Assembly (NCBI GenBank): GCA_025356735.1
Contig: JANXRT010000319.1
Location: 1 to 13,915 of the forward strand
Length of the DNA: 13,915 nt
DNA from: Acetobacteraceae bacterium
Lineage (GTDB): Bacteria > Pseudomonadota > Alphaproteobacteria > Acetobacterales > Acetobacteraceae
Direction: 5' to 3'
The translations under genes and the position numbers were made by a program. This document shows positions 6,498 to 12,924 of this stretch, piece after piece. Below the pieces are notes generated by a model. That model saw nothing but the letters and a program-made list of their open reading frames with translations. It ran no database searches and had not been told where the DNA came from. The first letter of the stretch is position 1. Every line of letters begins with the position of its first letter.

Positions 6498-6992
6498 TTG
6501 AGCTATCGTGCCGTCATCCGCGCGCAGACCCAACCGGCCCGGTCCCCGCCGCGGGACGGCTTCCAGACGCCGCTCATCACGAGGACGCTGCTGCTGGCCG
6601 TCATCGCGTTGGCCGCTGGCGGCGGAATGCTCGTCACCGACAGCACCACCACGGCACAGGCGATCACTGGCGCCGGAGGAGATTGGGCGAACCTGCTGCG
6701 CGCCATGGCGGTGCTGAAGCTGCTGTTCGCAAGCGCGGCCACTGCGGCTGTTCTGTGGCGGCTTGGCGCGCCCATCTCTGCGGAGAGATGGGGTGGTTAT
6801 GCCCTCGCGGCGGCTGCCACCTGGGCCGGGCCGGGGCTGATCTGGGGGCTCGCGCATATCGGCCAAGGCACGCTGCTGCTGCATGGTGGGCTGGTCGCGA
6901 CGGCGGTGCTGGTCTGGCGCGACCCGGCGACCGGCAGGCTCCTGTCCGAGATTATCGCCCGCCGCCGGGCGACATCGCAGGCGCGGCGCTAA
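6498..6992 (+). CDS. Hypothetical four-helix inner-membrane protein (TTG start)
   Basis: A 164-residue protein I do not recognise. A polar Arg/Pro-rich N-terminus (1-28) is followed by about four hydrophobic segments near 29-48, 70-90, 100-119 and 124-141. The tail is strongly basic (IIARRRATSQARR), so a cytoplasmic C-terminus is expected. The TTG start is chosen because AAGGAGG lies five bases upstream (6486-6492), which is far better than the upstream in-frame ATG at 6444, which has no ribosome site. The start of the hydrophobic region could be mistaken for a signal peptide, but no clean cleavage site is seen. It is divergent from bciA, which hints at a photosynthesis-membrane link, but this is only positional. 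Confidence 0.7.
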   Translation: MSYRAVIRAQTQPARSPPRDGFQTPLITRTLLLAVIALAAGGGMLVTDSTTTAQAITGAGGDWANLLRAMAVLKLLFASAATAAVLWRLGAPISAERWGGYALAAAATWAGPGLIWGLAHIGQGTLLLHGGLVATAVLVWRDPATGRLLSEIIARRRATSQARR

Positions 6993-7127
6993 CTGCGATC
7001 AATGACTATGACGTGGTGATCGTGGGTGGGAGTACCTGCCGCAACATTCTACACGATGCGCTAACTTTTCCGAGCTGCGCATCCATAAATGGACGGGCAG
7101 CTTCCGGCCAGTTTCTCACGTTGTACC

Positions 7128-7158
7128 TCTGTTACACTATGATCTTTAGTGTAACAGA
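7128..7158. repeat. Perfect 12-bp inverted repeat (TCTGTTACACTA / TAGTGTAACAGA)
   Basis: Arms at 7128-7139 and 7147-7158 are separated by the 7-base loop TGATCTT. The symmetry is exact over 24 paired bases. The AT-rich arms and absence of a T-tract fit a dimeric-repressor operator (TetR-like in character) better than an intrinsic terminator. Confidence 0.6.
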
Positions 7159-7246
7159 AACGCCCCCTGAGCGCGCACCACCATTGTTGCAGCGCGATGG
7201 AAGTCCAATAAAATCGCTGTTTTCGCTGCTACCCGCGCGGCGATGG

Positions 7247-7268
7247 TGATACAGTTTGTGTTGTATCA
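7247..7268. repeat. Perfect 7-bp inverted repeat (TGATACA / TGTATCA)
   Basis: Arms at 7247-7253 and 7262-7268 are separated by eight bases. The half-site TGATACA differs by one base from TGTTACA in the larger dyad 100 bp upstream, so the two may be bound by one regulator. Confidence 0.45.
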
Positions 7269-7330
7269 TGCCCAAATACCGCCAAGTGGTCCCCGCCTCT
7301 TGTGCGGGTGCGGCTGGCCCACTGCTGTCT

Positions 7331-8080
7331 TCAGCTGGCGGGCCGGTGCGCCCGGAGGAAGCTTCGAACCCGGTTGATCGTCCTGGCCTTCAGCTCCGGC
7401 GGCTCACGCCAAGGAAAGACCGTTATCTCCGCGTTCGGGCAGAACGACGCGACATCGACGGAGGACACGAGCGGATGGGCAGGTATGTCATCTGGCAGGA
7501 CCAGAATAGGTGTCTGGCAGGATCGGGCGAAGTTTGGCGACACGCTGTAGACGAACTCGGGCCGAACGCGATAAAGGTCATGGAGGTAACGCTCGACCTG
7601 CTCCATGTGGAGATCGGGGCGGCGGGCTAGCAGCTCCGGCGCCCAAACATCGCGCCCTGAATTGAACATGTAATCCGGGTGATCAGGGTGATGCCCGACC
7701 GTCTGAACCAGCACGCCGGCCATCACGCGTTCCGGTGCCCGCTCCATCAGCTTTATGGCAAAGCATCCGCCGATACAGTAGCCCATGAATAGGAACTGCC
7801 TGATTCCCAGATGATCCATCAGCCCCAGCTGATCATCGGCGAATGCGTTCCATGGGTCGCTGACGGGGATTGGGCCTGTGGACTCGCCGCCGCTCGCATT
7901 GCGCTGATCCATCGTGATGCAACGAAACTCGTCCTTGAATATTTCCATCGAGTTGAAAACCGCGTTGGGCCAATTGCTTATACGCGAGTTCAGGCCGCCG
8001 CCGGGCACTAGGAGCAGCGGAAAGCCGCTTCCGCTTTCCTCATAGCAGATCCGAACATCACCCTTCTCGTAAAACGGCAT
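7331..8080 (-). CDS. Alpha/beta-fold hydrolase with Cys in the nucleophile elbow
   Basis: A 249-residue cytoplasmic alpha/beta hydrolase. The oxyanion-hole region is LLLVPGGG (22-29), followed by CITMDQRNASGGES (54-67). The nucleophile elbow is MGYCIGG (99-105), with Cys102 where most relatives have Ser, as in dienelactone hydrolase. A downstream PILVLPDDIPAHP segment (191-203) supplies candidate Asp197/198 and His202. The usual C-terminal GH catalytic histidine near the last helix is absent: the tail reads FPWREPPELKARTINRVRSFL. Whether the protein is an active esterase, a C-C hydrolase or a non-enzymatic relative is open. The gene follows mobB-like by 90 bp on the same strand and may be cotranscribed with it. 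The substrate is not inferable. Confidence 0.85.
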   Translation of the reverse strand: MPFYEKGDVRICYEESGSGFPLLLVPGGGLNSRISNWPNAVFNSMEIFKDEFRCITMDQRNASGGESTGPIPVSDPWNAFADDQLGLMDHLGIRQFLFMGYCIGGCFAIKLMERAPERVMAGVLVQTVGHHPDHPDYMFNSGRDVWAPELLARRPDLHMEQVERYLHDLYRVRPEFVYSVSPNFARSCQTPILVLPDDIPAHPLVSSVDVASFCPNAEITVFPWREPPELKARTINRVRSFLRAHRPAS

Positions 8081-8170
8081 GGCACTCTCTCGGCAACAGG
8101 TTGGCAGACCAGCTGCCGCTAGTTTTGTGCAGACGGGCTGCTCCGTAAAGTGGGCCGCTGGTTCCGAAAC

Positions 8171-8674
8171 CTAGAAGCCGCTCGGCGCCCGAGCATTCGC
8201 CAACACAAAATCAGCCAACGCGCCGATGTTCGACAGCGCGAGGACCGGAACGTCCGCTGTGACCGACAGGTCAGAAGTCACAGTCAGCACCATTGGATCG
8301 GCAGGCGCGAGCAGGGCTCGGTCTTGTCCAGCGGGCACAACCTCCATCTTGGGGTAGTTGCTCCGCCTGAAGCCATCCAGCAGGACGATGTCCACCGGCG
8401 CCATTCGGGCGAGCAGATCATTGACCTCGGGCTCCTTGGTCTCCGAAGGCATCTCGCGCAACAGCGCGAACCGGCTGGCGCTGGCGATCATCACCTCTGC
8501 CGCACCGGCGGCGCGGTGCTTCCAGGTTCCACTCCCTTGACGCTCCAAATCGACGGCGTCCGAGACGCGCTTGATCGTCGAAACCGTCAGACCCCGACCC
8601 ACCAGCTCAACGACCAAGCGCCTGACCAGCTCCGACTTCTCCGCACATTCGCCAACCAGACTAAAGGCTTTCAT
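8171..8674 (-). CDS. mobB: MobB-like molybdopterin-guanine dinucleotide protein with degenerate P-loop
   Basis: MobB is a P-loop GTPase that assists MobA in attaching GMP to molybdopterin. This 167-residue protein shows the family path: N-terminal strand then loop, STIKR (32-36), the KHRAAGAAEVMIAS segment (52-65), LLARMAPVDIVLLDGFRR (87-104) with the Walker-B-like strand, and KMEV (109-112). The P-loop is abnormal: G8-ECAE-K13-S14 replaces GxxxxGK[ST]. It keeps the lysine but loses a residue and the second glycine, and the His-rich KHAHH segment is replaced by KRVSDA. Nucleotide binding is therefore doubtful. The ATG is set by GGGAGGAGG seven bases upstream, which excludes the much longer open frame reaching into the IS remnant. 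The alpha/beta hydrolase lies 90 bp downstream. Confidence 0.75.
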   Translation of the reverse strand: MKAFSLVGECAEKSELVRRLVVELVGRGLTVSTIKRVSDAVDLERQGSGTWKHRAAGAAEVMIASASRFALLREMPSETKEPEVNDLLARMAPVDIVLLDGFRRSNYPKMEVVPAGQDRALLAPADPMVLTVTSDLSVTADVPVLALSNIGALADFVLANARAPSGF

Positions 8675-8810
8675 CGCACACCTCCTCCCGGGTCCATTAG
8701 GTGAGATCGTGGAAATCCCTGCCATTCGGCAGCCCGACGTAAAACCCGGAAAACTGCACCTTACGCCCGGCGTGTTCGGGCGTGCAGCACATATCAGACA
8801 ACCGGAGCTT
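8675..8810. other. Leader of the mobB-like gene, with a 30-codon open frame
   Basis: On the minus strand an ATG at about 8789 opens a 30-codon frame (starting MCCTPEHAGRKVQFSGFYVG) that ends in TAA shortly before the mobB-like ribosome site. It lacks a ribosome site of its own. It could be a leader peptide or a remnant gene cut by the adjacent IS. No family is recognised. Confidence 0.25.
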
Positions 8811-8812
8811 TG
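8795..8812 (+). repeat. 18-bp direct repeat CAGACAACCGGAGCTTTG, copy 1
   Basis: Identical over 18 bases to 12642-12659, on the same strand, 3.85 kb apart. This copy abuts the apparent terminal inverted repeat of the IS3 remnant. Outside the 18 bases the flanks differ. Confidence 0.6.
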
Positions 8813-9081
8813 AGCTATTGGCGGTTGGGTGGACACGCAGCTTAAGCTGAAGCTTTGTTTCGCTCGAACTCCATAGGGCTGAGACACCCAATGGTCGAGC
8901 GGCGTCGACGCGGGTTGTAAAACCGCTCGATTTAATCGAACACGTCGGCGCGGGCTTGGTCCCTGGTGCGACATACCTTGCGGGCTGTCCGCTCGGTTTT
9001 CAGCGAGGAGAAGAAGCTCTCCATTGTCGCGTTATCCCAGACATTACCCGACCGGCTCATGCTGCAGATGACGCCATGATC
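8811..9081 (-). mobile_element. IS3-family insertion sequence remnant (right end)
   Basis: The remnant contains the last ~80 codons of an IS3 orfB transposase plus a terminal region resembling an IS3-type end: it begins TGA near 8811 and contains GGTTGGGTGGACACGCAGC. The transposase homology stops abruptly near 9081, so the left three-quarters of the element, including orfA and the left inverted repeat, are missing. The outer boundary at about 8811 is an inference from similarity to known IS3 ends. Confidence 0.7.
8842..9081 (-). pseudogene. IS3-family transposase (orfB) C-terminal fragment with internal stop
   Basis: Minus-strand translation gives DHGVICSMSRSGNVWDNATM, then ESFFSSLKTERTARKVCRTR, DQARADVFD, a TAA, IERFYNPRRRRSTIGCLSPM and EFERNKASA before the natural TAA. 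This is the classic integrase-core tail of IS3 transposases, including the final catalytic Glu region (NATMESFF). The in-frame TAA at 8932-8934 sits where relatives have Tyr (FDYIERFYN), so a single base change made it. The fragment cannot encode an active transposase. Confidence 0.88.
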
Positions 9082-9271
9082 TACCACCCTATGCTATGCC
9101 TGCGCCAAACCGGAAGCAGTGACCGCTGCCTTGAAAGCCTCTGGAGTTGAAAAGGATGTTGGTTCGTCCACCTACGTCGGCCGTGCTGTTCGGTGGTTGT
9201 GAAATGTTGTTCCATAGGGTGCCAAGCTTCGGCTTGGCCAAACTGTCGCGCTCCAGCCCGGCCGGTAGGCC
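9082..9271. other. Upstream region of the secreted GH16-like gene
   Basis: About 190 bp with no recognisable gene between the IS remnant and the secreted protein. It holds a small UUCG-loop hairpin at 9221-9238 and presumably the promoter of the downstream gene. Confidence 0.4.
9221..9238 (+). promoter_or_regulatory. UUCG-tetraloop hairpin in the leader of the secreted protein
   Basis: GCCAAGC-TTCG-GCTTGGC forms a perfect 7-bp stem closed by the very stable UUCG tetraloop, 33 bp before the ATG at 9272. No T-tract follows, so a leader-stabilising element or a weak terminator for upstream transcription is more likely than a strong terminator. Confidence 0.45.
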
Positions 9272-11248
9272 ATGAGAGCACTCGGCGCCTTCCTTGGGAT
9301 GGCTATGCTGGCATCGATCGGCGGAAGCTCGGCCAACGCCAAATCGTTGCTTCCCGGCGTGGTCTACGAGGTTGACCCGGCGCTGCCTGCCTCCATGGAA
9401 CCCCTCGGGTCCGCACCCGCCATCCAACTCGATGGTCAGGGGGGCATCGTCGCCATGCGGCTTGCGGCATCCGGCGAGGTGCTGCGCCGCGGTTACGGGC
9501 AGTCGACGCTGGTGCAGAACGGCCTTGACGGCAAGCCCATCATCGCCAACCCAGCCGGGGCGTCGCCCGGCGGATGGGATAGCCTGGTGTTTGACCCGGC
9601 TGCCGCCGACCCTATCGCGGCCAGACGTGGCCAACCATTCACCGTGGCACTGGTCCTGCGCCGCAGGGGCTACACGTTCTGTGACATCATGAAGTTGCGT
9701 GGCAAGAACGGCACGCACGTGAACTTCGCCACGCTGCCGAACGGCACCATTCTAATTGGTCAAAACGATGGACCCGGCACCGCAACGGAGGTGGTACCGC
9801 AATCGTTGGACCGGTGGGACATCCTTTATTACATCTACGATGGTCACACGGCCTGGCTGCTCCGCAATGGCAAGCGCACGGCCAGGACGCCTGAGTTTTT
9901 CGGCGGAGGCTTCAGCCAAGACGGCACACAGGTGCTGCAGGTGTTGAATGGCTGCGCGATGGATGTCGCCTGGCTCGGCATCGCGGCGCAAGCCCCGTCG
10001 AAGGGCCAGATTGACGCTGAATCGGCCCGGCTTCAGGCGTTATTCCCAAGCATCAGCCCGCAGGAGCGTGCGGAGGAGGGGGGCCCTGCCGCGACGACCA
10101 TGCCGGCCTTCGTGCGTGACACCGATGCCACGTTCCTGACCACCCCGAACCACCCGTTGCGCGAGCCGCTGCCGGTTGTTGCCAATGCACCGCTCGGCGA
10201 TGGCCTGCTGATGACGCCGGGATCGCGCAACGCGTTCTCGCTAATAATGGGCAGCGCGCAGCGCGGCGCGAACATGACAACGGCGCAGTCCATCCGGGAC
10301 CGATTTTTCCTCAACTTCAGCCAGGGCGACCTGAACAAAGCCATTGGCAGCCCGATGGACACGGGCCAGGCCAACAACAACACCTTTGCCGCCGTCGCCC
10401 GGCACTACCCGGTGGGCGACCCCAACGACCTACATGTGATGGCGTCCGACGGCATGCACCTGCGTGCGATCTGCTCGCAGTTGCGCACGGATTGCCAGCC
10501 CGGCCGAGTCTGGGGCGCCATGGTGCGGTTGCCGTTCGAATGGCGGCCGGGCACGACGCTGAAGGTGCGCTATCGTAGCCCGAAGGGTGACCATTCCTGG
10601 GCACCGGTATGGCTGTTCACCGGCCAGCAGATCTCTCCGGGGCCTGGCGGCGACCCTTACCAGGGCTTTAACACCCCGAACGCACTCTACCGTCCCGGCG
10701 CAGGCGTGAACTTTGAGATCGACTGGAACGATAATTTTTCCCGGTTCAGTTCCGGGGTGCCGACCGGATATCAGATCGACTTTGGGACGCCGGACATTTA
10801 TGGCACCAAGTGGGCCACGAAGCCGCACGGTGTCTACTGGGCCAATGGGGACGGCTGGCGCTACTACGGACCGTCCTACAATCCCGAGTTCCTGAGGACG
10901 CCTTTTGACTGGTCACAGGGGTTCCATAATCTCGTCGGCAACTGGCGTGACGACGGCAGCAACCTGATTGACCTGCTCGTGGACGGCAGGCTGGTCGCCA
11001 CCTCGTATATGGAATATCCGCAGGACACCTACGTTGACCCGGCTGATGGACAGCGCAAGACCTTCGCCATGAGCCTGGTGATCGGCAACCAGGCCATTCC
11101 AGGCTTCTCCCCAGGCGCCACCAGCGCCAAGGACAACGATGGCATTGCGGATGGCTGGACTATCGTGGTCCAGGAGATCTCTGGCTGGTACGGCAACATC
11201 TCGAACCCGGACGGCCTTCTCGCCTCGCCGAAGAACGGCGCGAAGTGA
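9272..11248 (+). CDS. Secreted two-domain protein: LamG-like plus GH16-like (divergent active site)
   Basis: A 658-residue exported protein. A signal peptide ending in SSANA predicts cleavage near residue 23. Residues ~30-265 look like a concanavalin/LamG lectin-type domain (TVALVLRRRGYTF, NGTILIGQNDG, VAWLGIAAQAPSKGQIDAE). After a linker, ~300-650 follow the glycoside hydrolase family 16 pattern: WGAMVRLPFEWRPG, WAPVWLF (443-449), NFEIDWND, FHNLVGNWRDDG, DLLVDGRLVA and a WTIVVQEISGWYG closing strand. The GH16 signature ExDxxE reads E482-I-D-W-N-D487, so the general acid/base Glu is Asp. It may bind or slowly cleave a beta-glucan or exopolysaccharide, or have lost catalysis. A broken secreted nuclease lies 94 bp downstream on the same strand. 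Confidence 0.75.
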   Translation: MRALGAFLGMAMLASIGGSSANAKSLLPGVVYEVDPALPASMEPLGSAPAIQLDGQGGIVAMRLAASGEVLRRGYGQSTLVQNGLDGKPIIANPAGASPGGWDSLVFDPAAADPIAARRGQPFTVALVLRRRGYTFCDIMKLRGKNGTHVNFATLPNGTILIGQNDGPGTATEVVPQSLDRWDILYYIYDGHTAWLLRNGKRTARTPEFFGGGFSQDGTQVLQVLNGCAMDVAWLGIAAQAPSKGQIDAESARLQALFPSISPQERAEEGGPAATTMPAFVRDTDATFLTTPNHPLREPLPVVANAPLGDGLLMTPGSRNAFSLIMGSAQRGANMTTAQSIRDRFFLNFSQGDLNKAIGSPMDTGQANNNTFAAVARHYPVGDPNDLHVMASDGMHLRAICSQLRTDCQPGRVWGAMVRLPFEWRPGTTLKVRYRSPKGDHSWAPVWLFTGQQISPGPGGDPYQGFNTPNALYRPGAGVNFEIDWNDNFSRFSSGVPTGYQIDFGTPDIYGTKWATKPHGVYWANGDGWRYYGPSYNPEFLRTPFDWSQGFHNLVGNWRDDGSNLIDLLVDGRLVATSYMEYPQDTYVDPADGQRKTFAMSLVIGNQAIPGFSPGATSAKDNDGIADGWTIVVQEISGWYGNISNPDGLLASPKNGAK

Positions 11249-11342
11249 AAGCGCCCCAGTTCGAACGGCATCAACAATCACAGACACGCTACGTTTGCAG
11301 GTCAGCTTCGCCTGGTGGCTTTCACATGCAGCAGAGGCTTGG

Positions 11343-12152
11343 ATGAATTTGCGTCTTCTGACATTGGCGTTCGCTCTGTTGGCGCCGGTTGCAGCCTTTG
11401 CCCAAGGGGCGGCCTGCCCGCAGTTCTTTCCCGGCGGCCAGCCGCCGGCCCTGGTCAATGCCAAGCTGGCGCAACACACCACCTTCCTATGCAACGATGC
11501 CTAAGCGGTTCTTGCCTCCGGGGTGACGCACGGCGCGATGTGGTCGGCCGAGCACCTCACGGCCGCCAGCCTGGTCAGCGCCCGGGAGACCGCACGCCGC
11601 GGCCGCTTTCATGCCGATCGTCGCCTGCCGTATGAAGACCAGGCACAACTCGATGACTATCGCGGCTCGGGCTATGACCGCGGTCACATGACGCCCTCGG
11701 GCGACATGCCGGACCCCAGGGCACAGCAGCAGAGCTTTTCCCTAGCCAACATAGTGCCTCAGGCCGCCGTGCTGAACCGAGGCGTGTGGGCCGGCATCGA
11801 AACCGCCGTGCGCGATCTCGCGGTGCGTCAGGGAAACTCTGTGTGGTGACGGGTTCCTCCTTTCAAGGCGAGCAGATCCAATCGATGGGTTCGAACGGTG
11901 TGCTGGTGCCGTCCTCGACCTGGAAGGCGGTCTATGTGTGCAAGAACACCTACAGCCCGACCTGCACCGTCATGTCGGTGGCCGCGCTCACCAGCGCGGT
12001 CGGCATCAACCCCTTCCCCGCCCTTTTCGCTCGTGCCAAGCAGACGGCAATAGCCCTGCCGGAAGCCGGAGCCCCGCCGCTATGCTCCAGGACGGCATCC
12101 AGACCCCCGGCACAAGGGCCGCAGCTTGCTGGAGCAACTGACTGGTCCGTAG
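11343..12152 (+). pseudogene. Secreted DNA/RNA non-specific endonuclease (beta-beta-alpha metal family), inactivated
   Basis: Assembled frames read as a NUC-type nuclease. There is a signal peptide (LRLLTLAFALLAPVAAFAQG), then CNDA, a TAA at 11502-11504 where Tyr is expected, and VLASGVTHGAMWSAEHLTAA. The catalytic motif DYRGSGYDRGHMTPSGDMPD follows, then QQSFSLANIVPQAAVLNRGV. The frame then breaks near 11831-11836 (one base lost in GGGAAA) and resumes as KLCVVTGSSFQGEQIQSMG through VAALTSAVGINPFPALF. Around 12070-12080 (CCCC run) the frame appears to return to the original, giving RYAPGRHPDPRHKGRSLLEQ and LTGP before TAG at 12150. His and Asn of the active site are retained, so inactivation is by nonsense and frameshift. 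Sequencing error is a possible alternative for the indels. Confidence 0.8.
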
Positions 12153-12160
12153 GAGGAAAC
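12151..12160 (+). promoter_or_regulatory. Near-perfect Shine-Dalgarno AGGAGGAAAC
   Basis: It sits immediately before ATG 12161 and overlaps the nuclease stop TAG, fixing the start of the small protein within a longer open frame. Confidence 0.7.
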
Positions 12161-12415
12161 ATGACCCGGCTTGGCCCGTTCGCCAACGACGATGCCTCGA
12201 TCTCGATCGCCGGGCTGACGATCGAGACTGGCACCGACCGGGTCGCCCCCTACGGGTCGCTCGACACCACCCGTGACAAGCAGGGGCTTGCCCAGGCTCG
12301 CGCGCTGCAGGCTTTGCTGGAACAGGCGGTGCGATACCTGGAAGCGGCAAAGGATCTGCCCGATGCCCTTCCGCCACCGCCCCCACCAAAACGGGTCGCC
12401 AACCCGTTCGGCTGA
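12161..12415 (+). CDS. Small conserved-looking protein of unknown function with Pro-rich tail
   Basis: An 84-residue cytoplasmic protein, with AGGAGGAAAC directly before the ATG, the best ribosome site in the window. N-terminal part ISIAGLTIETGTDRVAPYGS (14-33) looks like short beta strands. The middle AQARALQALLEQAVRYLEAA forms an amphipathic helix, and the tail is PPPPPPKRVANPFG. I do not assign a family. It begins eight bases after the nuclease stop (TAG 12150), so it was probably cotranscribed with the nuclease. An immunity or partner role is conceivable, but nothing in the sequence shows it. It appears intact while the upstream nuclease is broken. Confidence 0.65.
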   Translation: MTRLGPFANDDASISIAGLTIETGTDRVAPYGSLDTTRDKQGLAQARALQALLEQAVRYLEAAKDLPDALPPPPPPKRVANPFG

Positions 12416-12425
12416 CTTGTGGCAC

Positions 12426-12473
12426 GACCAGACTGGTCAGCCGAGCGGGTGATGTCCCGAACGGGCTCGGCTG
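12426..12473 (+). terminator. Terminator-like hairpins after the small protein
   Basis: Eleven bases after the stop there is a short dyad GACCAG-A-CTGGTC (12426-12438), overlapping a 9-bp perfect stem CAGCCGAGC / GCTCGGCTG (12438-12446 and 12465-12473) with an inner CGGG/CCCG pairing. The GC-rich stem is right for transcription ending, but no T-tract follows, so it may need Rho or act as an mRNA 3' stabiliser. Confidence 0.4.
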
Positions 12474-12534
12474 TGAGGGTGTTGCGCGGCGTAAACACAG
12501 CCCCTGCCGAATACCGGCCGCAGAACTAGGAGCA

Positions 12535-12696
12535 ATGGCCCAGCTGCCAACCTTTTCTTCCAACGATCGTTGCAAAACCCTGATACAGCCCGAAATAGCG
12601 CTTGGCGATCAATGGCTTTGCGTCCATCCGTCGGCGCACCCCAGACAACCGGAGCTTTGCATGGCTAAGACAGTGACAAAGATCAAGGCTGCGTAA
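12535..12696 (+). CDS. Possible 53-residue small protein of unknown function
   Basis: An ATG preceded by TAGGAGCA opens a 53-codon frame (start MAQLPTFSSNDRCKTLIQPE, end MAKTVTKIKAA, TAA). It has three Cys and no hydrophobic segment. It contains the second copy of the 18-bp repeat, translated RQPELC. Base composition is AT-richer than neighbours. It could equally be debris in a decaying region. Confidence is low. Confidence 0.3.
   Translation: MAQLPTFSSNDRCKTLIQPEIALGDQWLCVHPSAHPRQPELCMAKTVTKIKAA
12561..12572. promoter_or_regulatory. Perfect 12-bp palindrome CAACGATCGTTG
   Basis: Self-complementary over 12 bases, in a resolvase-fragment neighbourhood. It could be a relic of a recombination or regulator site, but nothing confirms this. 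Confidence 0.25.
12642..12659 (+). repeat. 18-bp direct repeat CAGACAACCGGAGCTTTG, copy 2
   Basis: Identical to 8795-12 bases onward (8795-8812), same strand. It lies inside the 53-codon frame. Confidence 0.6.
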
Positions 12697-12924
12697 ATCA
12701 GCGACGTTCGCCTTGGTTTGAGCTTAGCGTCGTCTGCATGACACTGGACGCTATGCCCTCATCACGCTCGACGGCGAGCCTGAGGAGGACGACTAAACGC
12801 CGCTGCGGGCAACCATGACTGCAGCCGATCCCAATAGCTCACGCCGCAAGCGCGCTCCAACACGATCGAGGCAGAGAACGCCCTGCAACAAACGCCCGGC
12901 AGCGCTCAGCCGGTGCTGGCCAGC
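12697..12924. other. Gene-poor debris with a short acidic coding tail
   Basis: In the plus strand a frame ending at TAA 12794-12796 reads LHDTGRYALITLDGEPEEDD after upstream stops. This resembles the end of a truncated gene, but I cannot name it. Nothing else is recognisable between the 53-codon frame and the resolvase fragment. Confidence 0.25.

Larger units (their letters stand above)
6993..7330. other. 338-bp gap between convergent genes, with two dyads
   Basis: No convincing coding frame lies between the membrane protein and the convergent alpha/beta hydrolase. Base composition drops to AT-richer DNA. Two perfect inverted repeats (7128-7158 and 7247-7268) share TGWTACA-like half-sites. 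Because both neighbouring genes point inward, these are not in the promoter of either, which suggests a lost gene, a small RNA, or a transcription-ending structure. Confidence 0.5.

Noticed and set aside
8675..8974. Extended N-terminus for the mobB-like protein
   Set aside because: The extension runs through the IS3 remnant in a non-coding frame, and a strong ribosome site precedes ATG 8674.
8932..11504. Possible recoding of TAA as Tyr, since two relics have TAA where Tyr is expected
   Set aside because: Intact genes here, for example the LeuD-like gene and the membrane protein, use TAA as a normal terminator, and the affected genes carry other lesions or are truncated.
12750..12796. Short plus-strand tail GRYALITLDGEPEEDD
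   Set aside because: Looks protein-like but is too short and preceded by stops; no family could be named, so it is kept only as debris.
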